Source: Chrysemys picta bellii (Eukaryota > Chordata > Testudines > Emydidae). Taken from it: 64,000 bases of DNA. Below the pieces are notes generated by a model. The model saw nothing but the letters and a program-made list of their open reading frames with translations, had not been told where the DNA came from and searched no databases. This document shows, one piece after another, positions 35,800 through 49,416 of the stretch. Each line of letters opens with the position of its first letter. The first letter of the stretch is position 1. The DNA is taken from assembly GCF_011386835.1 (NCBI RefSeq), contig NC_088805.1, positions 17,728,836-17,792,835 on the forward strand, written 5' to 3'. Position numbers and translations under genes: made by a program.

Positions 35800-36059
35800 G
35801 TACATCTTGAGCTTCTGTGGCTGGTAAATGAAGGGACTAAGTAGATGTTCGGTCAGAAGAAATACTGGCATTTCGCCCTCTTATACTTAGGCTAACATAG
35901 CAATTGCAATATCCCAGGCTATTTTAGCAGTGAACTGAGCATGGCAATTGGGTTCAGCTGTGTGGTAGATGTGTGAAGTTGGGAAATGCCCATTAGGGAC
36001 TGGGGCAGGGTCGTGAACACCTTTTCACACACACTGTGTTTAAGATACCCGAGTAGTTA

Positions 36060-36801
36060 GTAAAGATGGGGCAAAGCTAACAATGTTGGGAATCGTTAGA
36101 AAGAAGACAAAGATAGATAAGATGACAAAGTATCATGTTGCCTCTATATAAATCGATGGTACACCCACATCTTCAATACTGCGTGCAGATCTGATCGCCC
36201 CATCTCAGAAAAGATCTATTGGAATTGGAAAAGGTTCAGAAAAGGGCAACAAAAATGATTAGGGGTACGGAACAGCTGCCATATGAGGAGAGATTAATAA
36301 GACTGGAACTTTTCAGCATAGAAAAGAGACGACTAAGGGGGGATATGATAGAGATCTATAAAATCATGACTCGTGAAAAAAGTGAATAAGGAAGTGTTAT
36401 TTACTCCTTCTCATAACACAAGAACTAGGGGTCACCAAATGAAAGTAATAGGCAGCAGGTTTAAAACAAAAGGAAGTATTTCTTCACACAACACAGTCAA
36501 CCTGTGGAACTCTTTGCCAGAGGATGTTGTGATGGCCAAGACTATAGCAGGGTTCAAAAAAGAACTAGGTAAGTTTATTGAGGATAGGTCCATCAGTGGC
36601 TATTAGCCACCATGGGCATACATGGTGTCCCTAGCCTCTGTTTGCCAGAAGCTGGGAATGGGTAACAGGGTGGATCACTTCATGATTACCTCTTCTGTTC
36701 ATTCCCTCTGAAGCACCTGGCATTGCCAACTGTTGTAAGACAGGATACTGGGCTAGATTGGACCATTGGTCTGATCCAGTATGGCCATTCTTATGTTCTT
36801 A
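36060..36801 (+). mobile_element. CR1 LINE, 3' end, in COMT intron
   Basis: The frame at 36230-36606 gives the CR1 ORF2 tail: [48 protein letters not shown] and NTVNLWNSLPEDVV. A 3' UTR follows, ending GGCCATTCTTATGTTCTTA. One frame break near 36370 disrupts it. It is truncated at the 5' end, as is usual for CR1. Confidence 0.9.
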
Positions 36802-37334
36802 GAGTGGTGTGATTCAGATCCAGATTGGGGTTTGGAAAGAGATTGGGGCCCAAGTGAGAGCAGGGATTGCAGTTTGAGTTTCCCCAAACTGCATGAGCTA
36901 TTCTCACAAGTTTCCAGCTATCTGAGCCAGAAGAAGAACACACAGCGGCAGGCTCTGTTCCAAACTAAATAACCCGTCTTTTTAACCTCTCTTCTGTACA
37001 TTCTATTTGCTTTGGACAAGGAGGTTTGATTGAGATGTGACTGCAATTCCAAGCCAAGCCACACACTGTTTTCAGCAAGGGATTCCCTTGTCACCAGCAG
37101 AGAGTCACTCTTCCCAGTAGAGCCAAGGTCACAGACTTCTTATAATTGCAGAGAGAAAAAATAATTGAGTCAATTTATCAAAAAAGCCCATGTGATCCAA
37201 AGCCAGCCAGCAGCTGAAGTTATCCACCAAGGCTATTAACATGGTCACGGAAGCCTGACTGCAACTTAAAGGGTGAGGGGCATTGTGCTTAAAACAAGGT
37301 GCACAGATCAACATGAGATGAATTTGCTTTTCAG

Positions 37335-37466
37335 GTGAAAATTCTAGAAGGCCCTTCGGAGACAATTATCCCACAGCTGAAGAAAAAGCATGAAGTGGAC
37401 ACACTGGATTTCGTCTTTCTCGACCATTGGAAAGATAGATACATGCCAGACACCATCCTGCTGCTT
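37335..37466 (+). CDS. COMT: COMT coding exon 3 (catalytic and metal residues)
   Basis: A 132-nt, in-phase exon encoding residues 160-203. [14 protein letters not shown] contains the Mg-binding aspartate (D189) and the catalytic lysine (K192), equivalent to human membrane-form D191 and K194. HW of the same motif stacks on SAM. The acceptor is gcttttcag/GTG and the donor CTGCTT/gtgagt. Confidence 0.97.
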
Positions 37467-37469
37467 GTG

Positions 37470-40200
37470 AGTTGGAATGATTTCAGCCCTAAAACCCCCA
37501 TAGTGAATATCCAGATGTCTGTAAGATCTTCCCACAACATTCGGGCAGTGTGTGTTTTCTATAGCTATAGCGGGGCACTCACCAGAGGAACGTTTAACAA
37601 CCAATCGGCCATGTGGTGAAAAGGGATGGAGTGTTGGGGCTGGAGTCACAACAGTGCAAAGTGCCCTTGCCTCCCCTATTATTGTCAATGGGAACGGAGG
37701 GTGCTCAGCACTTCCCAGGGATTGTTCAGCCACTTGCAGGATCTTCCTCTCTGGAAAGGCCTGAAGCCGAATCCCAGTGAGAACCAGCCACAGACACTGG
37801 AGAAGTACAGGTTTGGGTCTGAACGTCATGACTTAAGTCTTTCCCTATCAGATTAAGCCAGGACACCTGATCCAAATGCCCTGAATTTTGGAGAAGTTCA
37901 GACTTCTCCCAGCCTTCACAACACTAATTTCCTGATGGCAAACACTGTTGTCGGGGTTTGTGTTCCTCGATGAAATTCAATCTTGATAGCACATGTTTGT
38001 ACCTTCTTTCTGTGAATGTCTGGGGCATCCTTGCCATCTGATTGGCTATAAAGCAGCCCTTAGCAAAGGGAAGACTATTCCTAGGACCATGCTAGGCTCT
38101 CATTCCAGGAAATGCCATTCAGCCTCTTTCCACCCACAGCTAGATGTGGGGACAGATTCTGTCAGCAACAACGGTAACAGTTAATGACTCTTCATTACAA
38201 AATTAGGAGGCTATAATAGCAATAGCAAATTATGGGTTGGCTTTAAACAGCCAGGTAATGAGAAACGAGAGCAGTTGAGGACCCCAGGGTATTTCCAAAC
38301 ATCAGCAAATAACCCAGTGATAATCACAGCCTCAGTGTTTGTAAAAACAGCGCAAATGCACATAATATCACAGCTCAATAGCACCATTAGACCTGTGATT
38401 ATCTCTAGAACTAAATGATTAATTGGATGGAAATGCCATTTTTCAGTTACATTCTCCACAAATATCTACCCACTCGCTCTTGTATGAGCCTCTCTGCTGA
38501 CTGCTTCGCACTAGCCCCAGTCTCCCTCTCTTGCATAGCACCAGTTTCACCACCCCTGTTTGGAGAATACAAGCACTCTGTCTTAGGCTCCCACGCTCTC
38601 CTCCCTACAAGCAGCTTTTTAAAAAGTAGAGGGTTTCTTTGGGACTTAAACCCACCATTGAATTTATACATCAGGAGCTGGGAGACAGTATATTTTTGTT
38701 CTGAAATTCTTTTGCTTCCCGAGAATGTTCAGTTTTAAACTTGCTCTGTAACAGTTACCGAGCTCCCAGCTCTTTGGAGGGCTAGAGCACCACTTCCAGC
38801 TCTGAACCTTAAAAAAACAAAGCAAAAAAGCCAGCTAAAGCAAAGGATTGAGAATCATATGGCTCCAGCTTCTTAGTCAACAGTTTGATGTGATTACAAA
38901 CCAGAGTGTTTTGCTTATTCTCTGGAGTCCTTGCAGTGTAACATCACCAAGGGACTTTAGATGGACCGGCTGAAGGAAACACTTTGAATGTTTCTCCAAC
39001 CTGGCATTTTGAACATCGTTTTTGACAAGCATTTCAGATGGCCCAGGGTGTGGTTTGAGTCCCAGGCAGTTTCCCTTTCACCCAGTTCTAGAAAAGGTTC
39101 TTGATACAAAGAGCAGCTGGCAAACATCAGCGGAGTCACAATGACACAGCAGCTAGTGTTGGAAATTACAGCTGGAGAAATGCCCTTTTCACTCGAGTTT
39201 CTGATCTGATTATTAGAAAGTACAGGCCAGAGGATATCGACATACCTTCCAAACTGCCTCTTCTCTTCAGATTGGCACACAATCAAGAGGCGAGCATGGT
39301 GAGCTAACCGCTAGTGGCCTCTACAATACTGATGTGCGGGGTAAAAGCCATCCAGGGAGTCTTAAAGATGCAACCCTCCCCATAACTGCAGGGTGGGAAC
39401 AAAGCTGATAAGCTGCAGGCTTTTATTTTGAAAATTGCTGGTGTATTCAGATAAGCAACGTCTCTTTGTGAAGGAAGATACAAGGAAGCAAATGATATGG
39501 TTGCAGCTTTATTTTTGTTAAACATTGGATGCCCGAGTATATGGCAAGTTAATTATACCCCTTGAATTCTTGGTAACTTGCCAGCCTGGCCCTCTTTGGG
39601 CACTAACCGTGCTCCACGCCCTGTCGCCAGGTTGGATGGGATTGAGGAAGACTGAGCACAGGAAATCTCAGTCCTAAAACTCTGTGTTTTTCTACTAGTG
39701 GGCCAGGGCCCCGTTGAGACTTTGCTGCCCAGAATGCCATGCAGCCCCCTCTCTGGTGGTTTCACCAGCTTCTGCAAAATTTCAATATTAATCTGAAATC
39801 AAAAGGAATGGTCAAGTCTCTCCCTGTGTGAAGAAATCCTTCCAAATGTGAATTACAGAGTTGTCTTCTTAACTCTGCAGAGACTGCCAGAAACAGTAAC
39901 TTAGGCATGACCTGTCCCCATTCATTTGAATCTGAATCCTAATGCCATCAATTTCCTATCAGCATCATTAACTCTTTTACTGCTGATGACGTTAGCAGAA
40001 AGAGCCAACTTTTCAGCTGTTGTTTGCAGAACCTGTAGAGCGTGTCATGGCTATTTTTTCCTGATCAAACCCATGTTGGCCTGTTAGTACAGGAATTCAC
40101 TTTAGCATGAAATGTCACTACTATGAAAGTGATTTGCACAAGCACTTATCAAACGTTAGCTTCTTCTAAAATGAACAGATTCACCAAGCACAAGTCTCTT
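37470..40200. other. COMT last intron: no gene seen
   Basis: 2.7 kb with scattered short frames (for example 37344-37829 minus, 161 codons) that overlap the exon 3 antisense strand or lack motifs. No repeat family was recognised. Confidence 0.6.
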
Positions 40201-40208
40201 CTTTCTAG

Positions 40209-40388
40209 GACCATGGCTTGCTGAGGAAGGGCTCTGTTATCCTGGCTGACAACGTCATTGTCCCTGGGGCTCCAGAGTTCATTAAGTACATCCGCAATAA
40301 CAACCGTTTTGAATGTACCAACTATCCCGCGCACGTGGAGTACATGAAAGTGAAGGATGCCATGGAAAAGGCCGTGTTTGTGGGATAA
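40209..40388 (+). CDS. COMT: COMT coding exon 4 (C-terminus and stop)
   Basis: Encodes residues 204-262 and TAA (40386-40388). [20 protein letters not shown] supplies the remaining metal ligands D217 and N218. [20 protein letters not shown] forms the C-terminal strand that closes the catechol pocket. The acceptor is ctttctag/GAC in phase 0. The tail is several residues shorter than in human COMT, which continues past this point; that difference lies outside the fold. Confidence 0.97.
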   Translation, partial: DHGLLRKGSVILADNVIVPGAPEFIKYIRNNNRFECTNYPAHVEYMKVKDAMEKAVFVG

Positions 40389-40945
40389 AGGGAGTCACTG
40401 GTATCCAACTGTTGTTTCAAGTGTTGTAAATGCAACTGCACAGGTTAACTCTGTGCTTCATGTTTAGCTTTCTGTACTTTTGGGGCTGTAATTTAAGCAA
40501 GTTATAATGAAGAAGATGGGTTTAGAGAAGAGGGAAACCAAGGTCTAGCGAGCATGTGCATAAGTAGGGTAGCCAGCCAAAGATTAGATGGAGAGGCCTG
40601 TTTTTTTCTCTTTTCAGATGGCTATCTGCATCCAAGATGATATACATTCCCTTAAGGTAATCTGCTTCTTGCCAAACAGCAAAACCAATCGGTTTACTTT
40701 GAGTTCAAACCCTACTAGCCAAGAGTGAAACAGACTCTCAGCAGTCGCTGTGATTTTCTGTGTCCTTAAGCCAAAACAGACTAATCGCTTCTAAGAGAGA
40801 GAAAGACACAGTTTGCAGGGAAGGAATATGTCAGCAGCTCTGATTTGGCTAAATAACTGGCAATGCACTGCGGTGAAGAATCCTTCAGTTACATCACACA
40901 CCTTCCTCCCTAGCTCCCAATAAAAATTCATGGTGATCTGTGCTG
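40389..40945 (+). other. COMT: COMT 3' untranslated region (proximal form)
   Basis: Non-coding DNA after the COMT stop, with a canonical AATAAA at 40919-40924 followed by a GT-rich stretch, a likely cleavage site near 40940. A second AATAAA at 41485-41490 could make a longer message. Between the two lies an old SINE-like fragment (41195-41285). Confidence 0.6.
40919..40924 (+). promoter_or_regulatory. COMT: Polyadenylation signal AATAAA for COMT
   Basis: Exact AATAAA about 530 bp after the stop codon, with GTGATCTGTGCTGG just downstream as a plausible GU-rich element. Confidence 0.6.
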
Positions 40946-41194
40946 GAGAAAACAAAACAAAACACAACACAGTTTGATAGTGGGCAAGGCAGACAAGATA
41001 ATTAATGTGATTGTGGGGGAGGGACCAGGAAGGCTACATGAAATAAATGGATAAAAATATACATTCGCGGGGTCCTTTGAACAGACAAGTAGCATTAAGG
41101 GAGCAGCTTCTTTATAATGAACTACCAAACGCACATAAACCGCCAAGACCTTGATTAAAATGCTGTTTTCCAACCCTTTGCATTGTACATAACC

Positions 41195-41285
41195 AACGTA
41201 AGCTCTTTGGGGACAGGATATGCTTCTTACTGTAGGCTAAGAGCTGCAAAAATGTAAGGTGCTGGCTGATTTATAATAGGACACA
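41195..41285 (+). repeat. Same SINE-like repeat, fragment after COMT
   Basis: Begins TAAGCTCTTTGGGGACAGGA, the start of the family pattern, then decays. Confidence 0.4.
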
Positions 41286-41889
41286 ACAGGCTGTGCTTTT
41301 CTGGGCGATTATTGTACGCTCTGGGTTGTGTTCACATTACAGTAAATATTAAGGATTATTATTAAGGTACAAGGCCAAACCCAAAGTAACTTTAGTCACC
41401 CAAACGGTGCAATAGTCCACTGGCAGGCACTTCTCAGCATGTCCCATTGCTGTTGCACAACTGGATGAAATTCAAAATTTTATAAATAAAAGTGAAGGGG
41501 AAAAAATGACTTGTGCAGTTACTGAGTGTGTGACTCCATTTTATTCCACATGGACTCTGCCCAGCACTTCCGCTGTAGGTTTCAAGCCAGGGAGCAGCTC
41601 CAGAAATAGTCCCTGTCTTCTAAAAGCAGTAGATACGTACTCCCTCTCCCCTTCCCCTTTGGATTCTCACAGGCATGTTATTTAGCCAGCTGCGTTTGCA
41701 CTTCGCCTCCCTGAAGTGTTATTTATTCTGGCTCAGGAGCTGGAGAGAATCACATCTCTAAGTCAGTGAAAATGAGCTTGGCAAAGACTTCAAACAATAC
41801 AACTGGAAAGGAGAGCAAGTTAACCACAGTTGTAAGATCAGATTGAAAATGGACACAGTTAACTAGAGGAACCCTGTGAAAAGTGAGGA

Positions 41890-42290
41890 GTCTCTGCTGT
41901 GCTAGGCCCCAGCCAATCCACAAGCCAGAAACTGGTCTGGTGACTCTCAGGGCAGGTATATAAGCCTCACAGGAGGAACAGCAGCTCAGTCTGTTCAACA
42001 TCACTCTAAGGCTTGGAACTCTCTCCTGCCTCACAGTGGCAACAGACTCCCCAAGCCTTAGCCTGCTCCAGCCTTGCTCTTGCTCCGACCCTGTTCCTAC
42101 TCCTGCTCCAGCCTTGCTCCAACTCTGGCCTCACTCCAAACCGGCTCCTGATTCCAGCTCTGAGCCTTGACTCATCACTAGGCCCTACTGCCATGGCTCT
42201 GATCACTAGGACTGACCAGGCCCCATCATGGTTTAGGACACCCAGCCAGCTCGTGGATGCATTACTTTCCAAATAGACATAATGAGGCAA
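41890..42290 (+). repeat. Pyrimidine-rich degenerate repeat, possible LTR fragment
   Basis: GGTATATAAGCC near 41955 precedes a run of imperfect TGCTCCAGCCT/TGCTCCGACCC units (42060-42170), which open frames on both strands. It may be the promoter and R/U5 part of an LTR; there is no internal coding region. Confidence 0.3.
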
Positions 42291-42299
42291 AGCCACCAT

Positions 42300-44060
42300 A
42301 ATTTACCTTGATAAGGAAAATTGCTAATAGTCTGTCTTTCTCAACCTTAAACTCTACTGGATCAGATCCCAGGTCCATCCACTCCAGGATTGACTCTCCA
42401 GCAGTGGCCAGTAACTGATGCCTTCGGAGGTAAAAATGTCATATGGTGCCCATAGCTAATAGTTCAGTGCTGTACTGTGCATGGGTGTGTGCGTCATTCC
42501 TTTCTGAGCCTCTAGGGGCAGCCATCTCTCACCCTGAAATATAAATGTAAACAACGTATAAGTGCCTAGCTGTAGAGATCATTAGTGATCATGTGCATAA
42601 CTCACTGGCATGGTATCAAAGCCCTTCTGGTGATTTTAAAATGTTTGCAAAACACCTGGAGGACACGATTTACAAGCCCATCTACATCGTGGGGTGAATG
42701 TCCAGTGGCCACTGTTTTAAAGGCCATAACTTTGGCAGGCCTCTTCCAGTTTTAGCCTATATGCCTTTGATTGCAGTTAAGTCTCCCTCTCACCACAGCA
42801 GGTTGCTGTGACTTATTGATACTGATGAAGCCCAACACATGTCAGAGGCTGCATGCCTGGTCTACTCAGAAGCTCTGTATTGTGACGTTGTCGCATGTAA
42901 GAATTCTGAAGCAAACCAAGCACCGTGAGAGCATTTGCATGTCAACAAAGGTTTAGGTGCAACTTGTGATGCAGTCCTCTGCTGTACTTTGCAAGACAGA
43001 ATCAGGGAAAAGTGTTCTCATTTTGTAGCCTACAGCCCTTTAAATGTGTTATTATGCAAGGAGAATATCCAGAAAGCAGGACATGGCAGGGAGAAGTACA
43101 GAGAAGCCATTAGGTTGGTGTAGATATTACACAGAGCGGATTCCCTCATGTGGCATGGCAGTTTTATTTGGGAAAGAGACAATGTGAGCTCTGTATGCAG
43201 TTAGAGCCACAGCCACTTCTTTTAAGGTCAAAATTAAGTGTTTTCCTCCTATTAGAACTACAGGGCCAGCATTGCTATGGAACGGCTCCGTTCTATTCCG
43301 GTTCATGCATCATCAGATTGTTAACCAAGTTCCAAATGCAAGGACAAATTTTACCCTCAGCCAGACCCATGTAACACTATTTATTACTGGTGACCAAGGG
43401 CGAAAAGGAAAGAACCTAGCTGAATTTGAATGACTGGCAAACAGAGCTGCTTTTCAGAGTAAAAGCAGACTTTGGATTGTGGAAGCAGTGAAGGCTGTAG
43501 GCTATCTGAATAGCCTCCTTTGTACAGGGGTAGATAGCATCCTAAAGATCCCAGCATCGACTGAGAGTCAATGCAATATCATCCTATTGCAATGAGTGTC
43601 AAAGACAACCCAACTATTCACAATCCTGTTCTCAGTGGAACAGTAAATCGAAGCTCGAGTGTTTGACCAAAGACCCTCCGCTTGTAAAGTGCCACTGATG
43701 GAAACTGCCAATTAAATAAATTCCTCCAGCCAGTTCTCCCAACTCACCTTGCAAATGATCAATTCTAAGCAATCCTAATTGAGATAAATTAGCCCAATGG
43801 AAAATATTGGGAGGGCCCAGTGGTAGTGAGCCGTGCTACGAGACAGACTGGGGTCAGTTCCTACAACAGTATCTCCTCACCCTCCCACCCCACCCCCAAT
43901 TATGGCTGAGGGCCAACACACACAAAAACTGGCTTTTTAAACAGGTAAGATGACAGTTGAAAGATTGGGGGAGGCAAGGGGTCAACCAAATTTGCTAACA
44001 TCCCTTTAACTTTTCATTTACTTATTGTCAGCTTGTACCACAGCCTGGTATTGCCAGTGC
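42300..44060. other. Intergenic after COMT: no gene seen
   Basis: No exon-like or repeat-like sequence was recognised, apart from the flanking elements listed separately. Confidence 0.5.
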
Positions 44061-44069
44061 TGTGCATTA

Positions 44070-44283
44070 CAGTGGAGTCGCATCATAGGCGTATTTAACT
44101 TACGCGATTTTAACTATACGCGCTCGGCAAAACAAAAAAGAGAAAAATAACCATTTAAATACTGTACCTGTAGCGCAGGCGATTCCGCCCGCCATTCCAC
44201 TCAATGAGCGTTTGACTATACGCAATTTTCGCCTTATGCGCTGACTTCAGAACCTAACCCCCGCATCAGATGCGACTCGCCTG
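44070..44283. mobile_element. pogo/Tigger-like MITE
   Basis: The ends CAGTGGAGTCGCATCAT and GATGCGACTCGCCTG are inverted repeats flanked by TA dinucleotides (44068-44069 and 44284-44285). The 214-bp interior has no transposase. Confidence 0.75.
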
Positions 44284-45018
44284 TAGTTACAAATAAAGCT
44301 GTTACAGTAGGAAGCAAAAAAATCCTGGTGAACACCCACTGTGGTGACAGGAAGCTCACTGGAGATTTTGTTGAAATCAGAAACAGACCAGGGCTGTGAT
44401 ATTTCATGTCAATTGTTCCCACGTTAACCTTTCACCTCAGGGACTCCATTCTCCAGTTTGGCCAGAAGATGATGAGCTGAAAATGAAACTACTCTGACAG
44501 CTGTAAAAGGTCAACTGTAGAAACCACATATTTGTTTTAGCTCAGTATCTTACCTACAGCATCTACCACTTTAGTGCAGCCATAACGAAAACAAAAGTCA
44601 GATTCTTTCCTGCAGCGGAACGTTGGCAATATCTACCAGGAGCCAGATTCTGAGAGTAAGAGCCACATCACTTGTAAAATGAGATGTTCTGTCTGTGAGT
44701 ATAAGACCAGCACATGATTTTGCACAACAGCTTGAGATGCATTCTAGACATCTGAGATTTAAAGGAGGGGTAAGTTGAAGATAAACTCCCCAGTACTGCT
44801 AACAAGCATCCACAGCTAAAGGTCTTTGGAACCTCAAAAGTGATAACCTATTAATGGTATAATGAAGTTTGACCAGTAATATGATTTACTAATGTTTAAT
44901 TTCCAGGGAAAACCTTGCCTCCTCATTGCAGGGCACTATTGCTGCTAGAGATTTTTGCTGGACCTTTCCCATGCAGGACCTTTCCCATGCTTGAGTGCAG
45001 GTCAGGAAGTGTGACATT

Positions 45019-45262
45019 ATAAGAACGGCAGTACCGGGTCAGACCGAGGTACATCTAGCCCAGTATCCTGTCTACCGACAGTGGCCAATGCCAGGTGCCC
45101 TAGAGGGAGTGGACCTAACAGGCAACGATCAAGTGATCTCTCTCTTGCCATCCATCTCCATCCTCTGACAAACAGAGGCTAGGGACACCATTCCTTACCC
45201 ATCCCGGCTAATAGCCATTAATGGACTTAACCACCATGAATTTATCCAGTTCTTGTTTGCCA
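45019..45262 (-). mobile_element. CR1 LINE 3' UTR fragment
   Basis: Shares the CAGTATCCTGTCTACCGACA and TGGCCAATGCCAGGTGCC blocks and the AGCCATTAATGGACTTAACC block with the 49.4-kb CR1 copy, in the same orientation. Confidence 0.9.
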
Positions 45263-45269
45263 CATCAAT

Positions 45270-48200
45270 CTCTCTGTTGATCTGATCAACATTGATGAAC
45301 CTGCCAGGGAGAGTCAGTACCTCAGAGAAGATCTGTTGTGCAGAGGTTTGTTCTCTATGTTGTCCAAGGTCACAAATATCCAACTCAGCCTGTGACATAC
45401 AGTTGTTATATAAGAGTTGACAGAAGTGAAAGACTGGATTAGGTCAAACAAAAAGATCTGCTGATACCACCCAAGGACTGTGTTAAGATCATGACTAATA
45501 AACAAAATGAATGAAATCAGAAATTAACTAACCTAATCGGTGGACCGAATACAGAGGACATGACCTGTGCCACTCACCACCTCCTTTAGGGGATCCTTAA
45601 AAAAGGAATCTTTGGGGGGAATCAAAATGGTGGAAATTGGTGGACTGGAAGGAGAGAACTTTATCATTATGGCTGCCCCACCATCTCTTGGGATGCCAGG
45701 ATCCACAACAACACTGTTAGGCCTTCATTGTCCTGACCAATCCAGGCCAGAGAGAGGGAACCAATAACGTCATCACTTCTACCACTTGGGTTAAGTTCTG
45801 AATAGCACCTGAAATGGGAGACTTGGGTTCCTGCTGTTTCCCCTCCTTCACGTGTCCTTGACCTTTCTCCACCTTATTTCTTCTCTTTTCTAACTTTCTC
45901 AAATCCCCTTCTGTCTAGTAAGTGTCTGGCTTAGCCAGACAAGGATGCATCTTTTACAACACTGCTGTAGCTCATTACCAGATAGGCAGCTAAAAGCAAC
46001 GCCCTACACCTCGCAATGCTCGTACTGGTTTGCTAGGTCTTGCCGGTGGCTGATAAAACCATGTGCGGTACTGAGTTGCTTCAGGAAGGAAGTTGCAAGT
46101 GAGTCAGCACCAGAGACAGAAACTGCATTTTCTACCCTGGTTGTTCTTTGCTGTCATTTTTTGTGTCCATTTGTCTTGTTTGATCTTGAAGAGAATGGGA
46201 CTGGACTTTGTCAGCAGTCCAGACCAGCTCAACTAACTTCTCTTTTCCCCAAAAAGAACAGTTATCATGATCTAAAAGACTGTCAAATGGAGCACGTTTG
46301 GGGGTTCCCTATAAAAATTTTCTACTACTGAAGGAAAAGGGAATGAGAAATATTGTAAAATGAAAGCCTTACTACACTTTACATTTGAAATGCTTTGACT
46401 GGCTCTCTCTCTCTCTTTATAAAATGTTTAATGGTGATGAGACTAAGCAGGTTGAGGTCTCTATATTTAAAACCTTGAACCATGTTTAACTCTTTAGTGT
46501 TGTACAGTGATAGGATCACGTTAACACCTTTGATTGCCTGGGCCCAGCTATTCCATCAAAATTAACACAACAGATCTGTCAGCAATTGGCCAATGTCATG
46601 TACTGGGAAGTTGTCTCCTCAGCTTCTGGGTGGGTCTCCCTTCCACACAGCAGTAAAACTAAATGATCTAATATACCCTAAAAGCATGTAAAAAAGAAAA
46701 GCGCAAGAGAGAAGTCTCTCACATCTTACCCAAAGCTTGCATTTAGTGCCAGTCAATTCCTGGGATCTCTGATTTTTTTTTAAACCACACACACACACAC
46801 ACACACACACTTAACAGCCATGTGACGTGGTGTACTAAAATATTTTATTAGCAAGCGTGGTGAAAGGTCAGTGACCTCACACATGGTAAAGCCATCAGTA
46901 AGATATGCTTGTCAATCCAAATGTGCAGTCCTTTGAACAGACCCATGCAGATGTCTGTCCCCCCCGCCCCAGAAACACCCTTGTGTCTTAATAAAACCAT
47001 GATCTACACTCCAAAGTCATTATATGGCTTTCTGCTACGCTGACATAAGCCACGGAATTACTGTTTCCAGCTGCAGTACATTAAAGCGTACGCCAGTCAC
47101 TTTCATTACCAGAGGCTTTTTCGCAGCACACTGCTGGCCTGCGCTTGGGTCCCGCTACTCTGTACCCTGGCTGAATGATGTCATGTGGCAGAGAATACTG
47201 AGGACATCTGATGTAACAAATACAAATAACCAATGGCACACATGTTCTTTCCAGGCATGGTTTATTGAAAACACACCAAACTGTTATCCTACATACCTGG
47301 TTTCTAACAAGCATTCTATTTATCGGTGTTATGGAAAATTCCTATAATAATACATTCTGTTATGGTAACATTTGTTCTATGAAAGCATAATTCACCTTTT
47401 ATTCCCCCCCCCCCATCTTACTCTTAAAATAAAACCATTCTAAGTGTTCCAGTTTATAGTACAGTGTAAATACAATGCAAAACCCCACCAGTCTAAACTA
47501 CAGTGATAATGTCAAGTAGTATTACAGAAAACACATTGGTGATCTTTTTTTTTGTTTATTTTCCTACCATGAAAATTTTAAGGCACATGATAGTTACAAA
47601 CACATTAGCTACTAATTACCAGTAAGCTTCTTAGTCTAGTTATGTTTTTGTTTTGCTGAACAATTATATCCTCAACTGGATTGGCAGGTTTTGCAGCATA
47701 TGCTCTTTCCTCCTCCTCACTCATCGCGCAATCGTGTTTCTGAACATTCTACCCCAATGTAAATTTAAGACAGGAAAAAAAAAGTTTATAATACTGTCCC
47801 TTAATGCACTAGACTAGTTACTGTACCGATAATCAGAGGGAAACCTTTCTGTGAAAGGTAAGGAAACATGAGCGTTTTAGGAGCAGAACAGTGAAGAGAC
47901 TTTGCCAGAAACTATCCCTCTATAAACACCTTCGAAAGTATGGGAGGGGGGGAGAGAGAGATACACCCAACCCCAACAGCACAAAAGCATGGGCTGAAGC
48001 TATTAGCACATTATGGTTTTCAAAGAAAGAGTGAGGCCATGAGGAGTGTCAGAGCAGGAAGTAATAAAATCAATCTCATTATTATGGCCTTTGGCCTCCG
48101 CTGTCTAGGGACTTATCATGCACCCATCTCCCTTGGTAATCAAGCCTAAACCGCACAATAAGCCACAGGTAAGTGACAAAATTGCAACACTCACCATCCT

Positions 48201-49400
48201 AATGTTCTGGGAGTTGCACCCAGGTGAAAAAGTGCTTTACATATCACAAGCACTGTATTTAGCAGGCCATGCGTCACCAATTCTCATCAGTATTGGCAAG
48301 AGCTTACTGGACTGGTGGAACCACACTTGCAAACCACTGCTTCCTCTCTCTCTCTCTCTATCCTGGGCCAGTTCCTGTCCCCAAACCCATTCATGATGTT
48401 TTGGAAACAGTACTGCTCTGAGAGCTGTAGGAGGAATCCCTAGGTGGTAAAGAAGGTTGCTGCTGGCTCTGTGCCATTCACTCTCTCCTCTGTAGGGGGC
48501 ATTCCTGAGAACAAAGCTAGAGATGGCCAGAGCACACCAAACTCCAGGAATCTACAGCTGGCAAACCCAACTGTGGGCCACCAGTCCAGCCACTAGTCTT
48601 TGGGCCCCTCCAAGTTATGTAGAGGGGCGAACTGGCACTTGGCCAGCTCCAGAATCAGGAGAGCAGAAAGGTGGCTTAGCTTGGAGCCCCATATTTCCCC
48701 ACCCCTCCCAGAATCGTGCACTGAGCACAGCCTGGCCCACCATAGGTATCTATAGGAACCTATTGACTGTTACAGCTATTACTCCAACACACAGCAGCCA
48801 AACCTACAGTCACAGGGGGCTCCTGAGTCATGCCAGCCCCAGCAAAGTCAGCGCTTGTTTTCTTCAGTGGTCACAACATAGTGCCAGGGGCTGCGCTACG
48901 GCTGCTTCCAGGGACAGAGCTCTGTGGGATAACTTGAGTCCCTGAGGGAATCAAACTATCCCCCATTTATCACAGCCCTCTAGCCGAGGCAACAGCGGTT
49001 CCCTCCTCCTCCCGGTCAACAGGAAGCCTGCACCCACTGTCCTGCTAGCTTCCTCCACAAGGACACACTAGAAACTCTGGTGTGTTTTTTCTAGCCCTTG
49101 CTTCTATGTGGGCCTGATCTCTGGCTGTCATGGTGCAGGTGTCTGGAGCAAACGGTAGGGAGGAGGTTGCATGCTTAATCCTGAGACCTGACTGAACTGA
49201 GACCTGGAGCTGCTTCACTTCAGGCTGATTTTCTCTCACACACTATTGCTTTCCCACCTCTGCATTCGAACCCTACTAAAATGCCTAGTGCTTCCTTCAT
49301 TCACAGTCCCTATCTTCTCAAATGAAGCCCATACATAGTTGGGAAGCAACAGGTGGGTTGTAGGGGGGAGGGATTGGCAGGGGAGGTGAAAGGACCCAGT
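45270..49400. other. Between COMT and ARVCF: no gene seen
   Basis: Mostly unique sequence with a CA microsatellite (46786) and a (TC)n tract near 48342-48360. Frames at 47024-47347 and 48523-48945 have no splice context or motif. Confidence 0.5.
46786..46810. repeat. (CA)n microsatellite
   Basis: About 12 uninterrupted CA units. Confidence 0.95.
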
Positions 49401-49416
49401 AGGTTATCAACTAGCT

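Noticed and set aside
37344..37829. 161-codon minus-strand frame
   Set aside because: Antisense to COMT coding exon 3 and the adjoining intron; no motif and no splice context.
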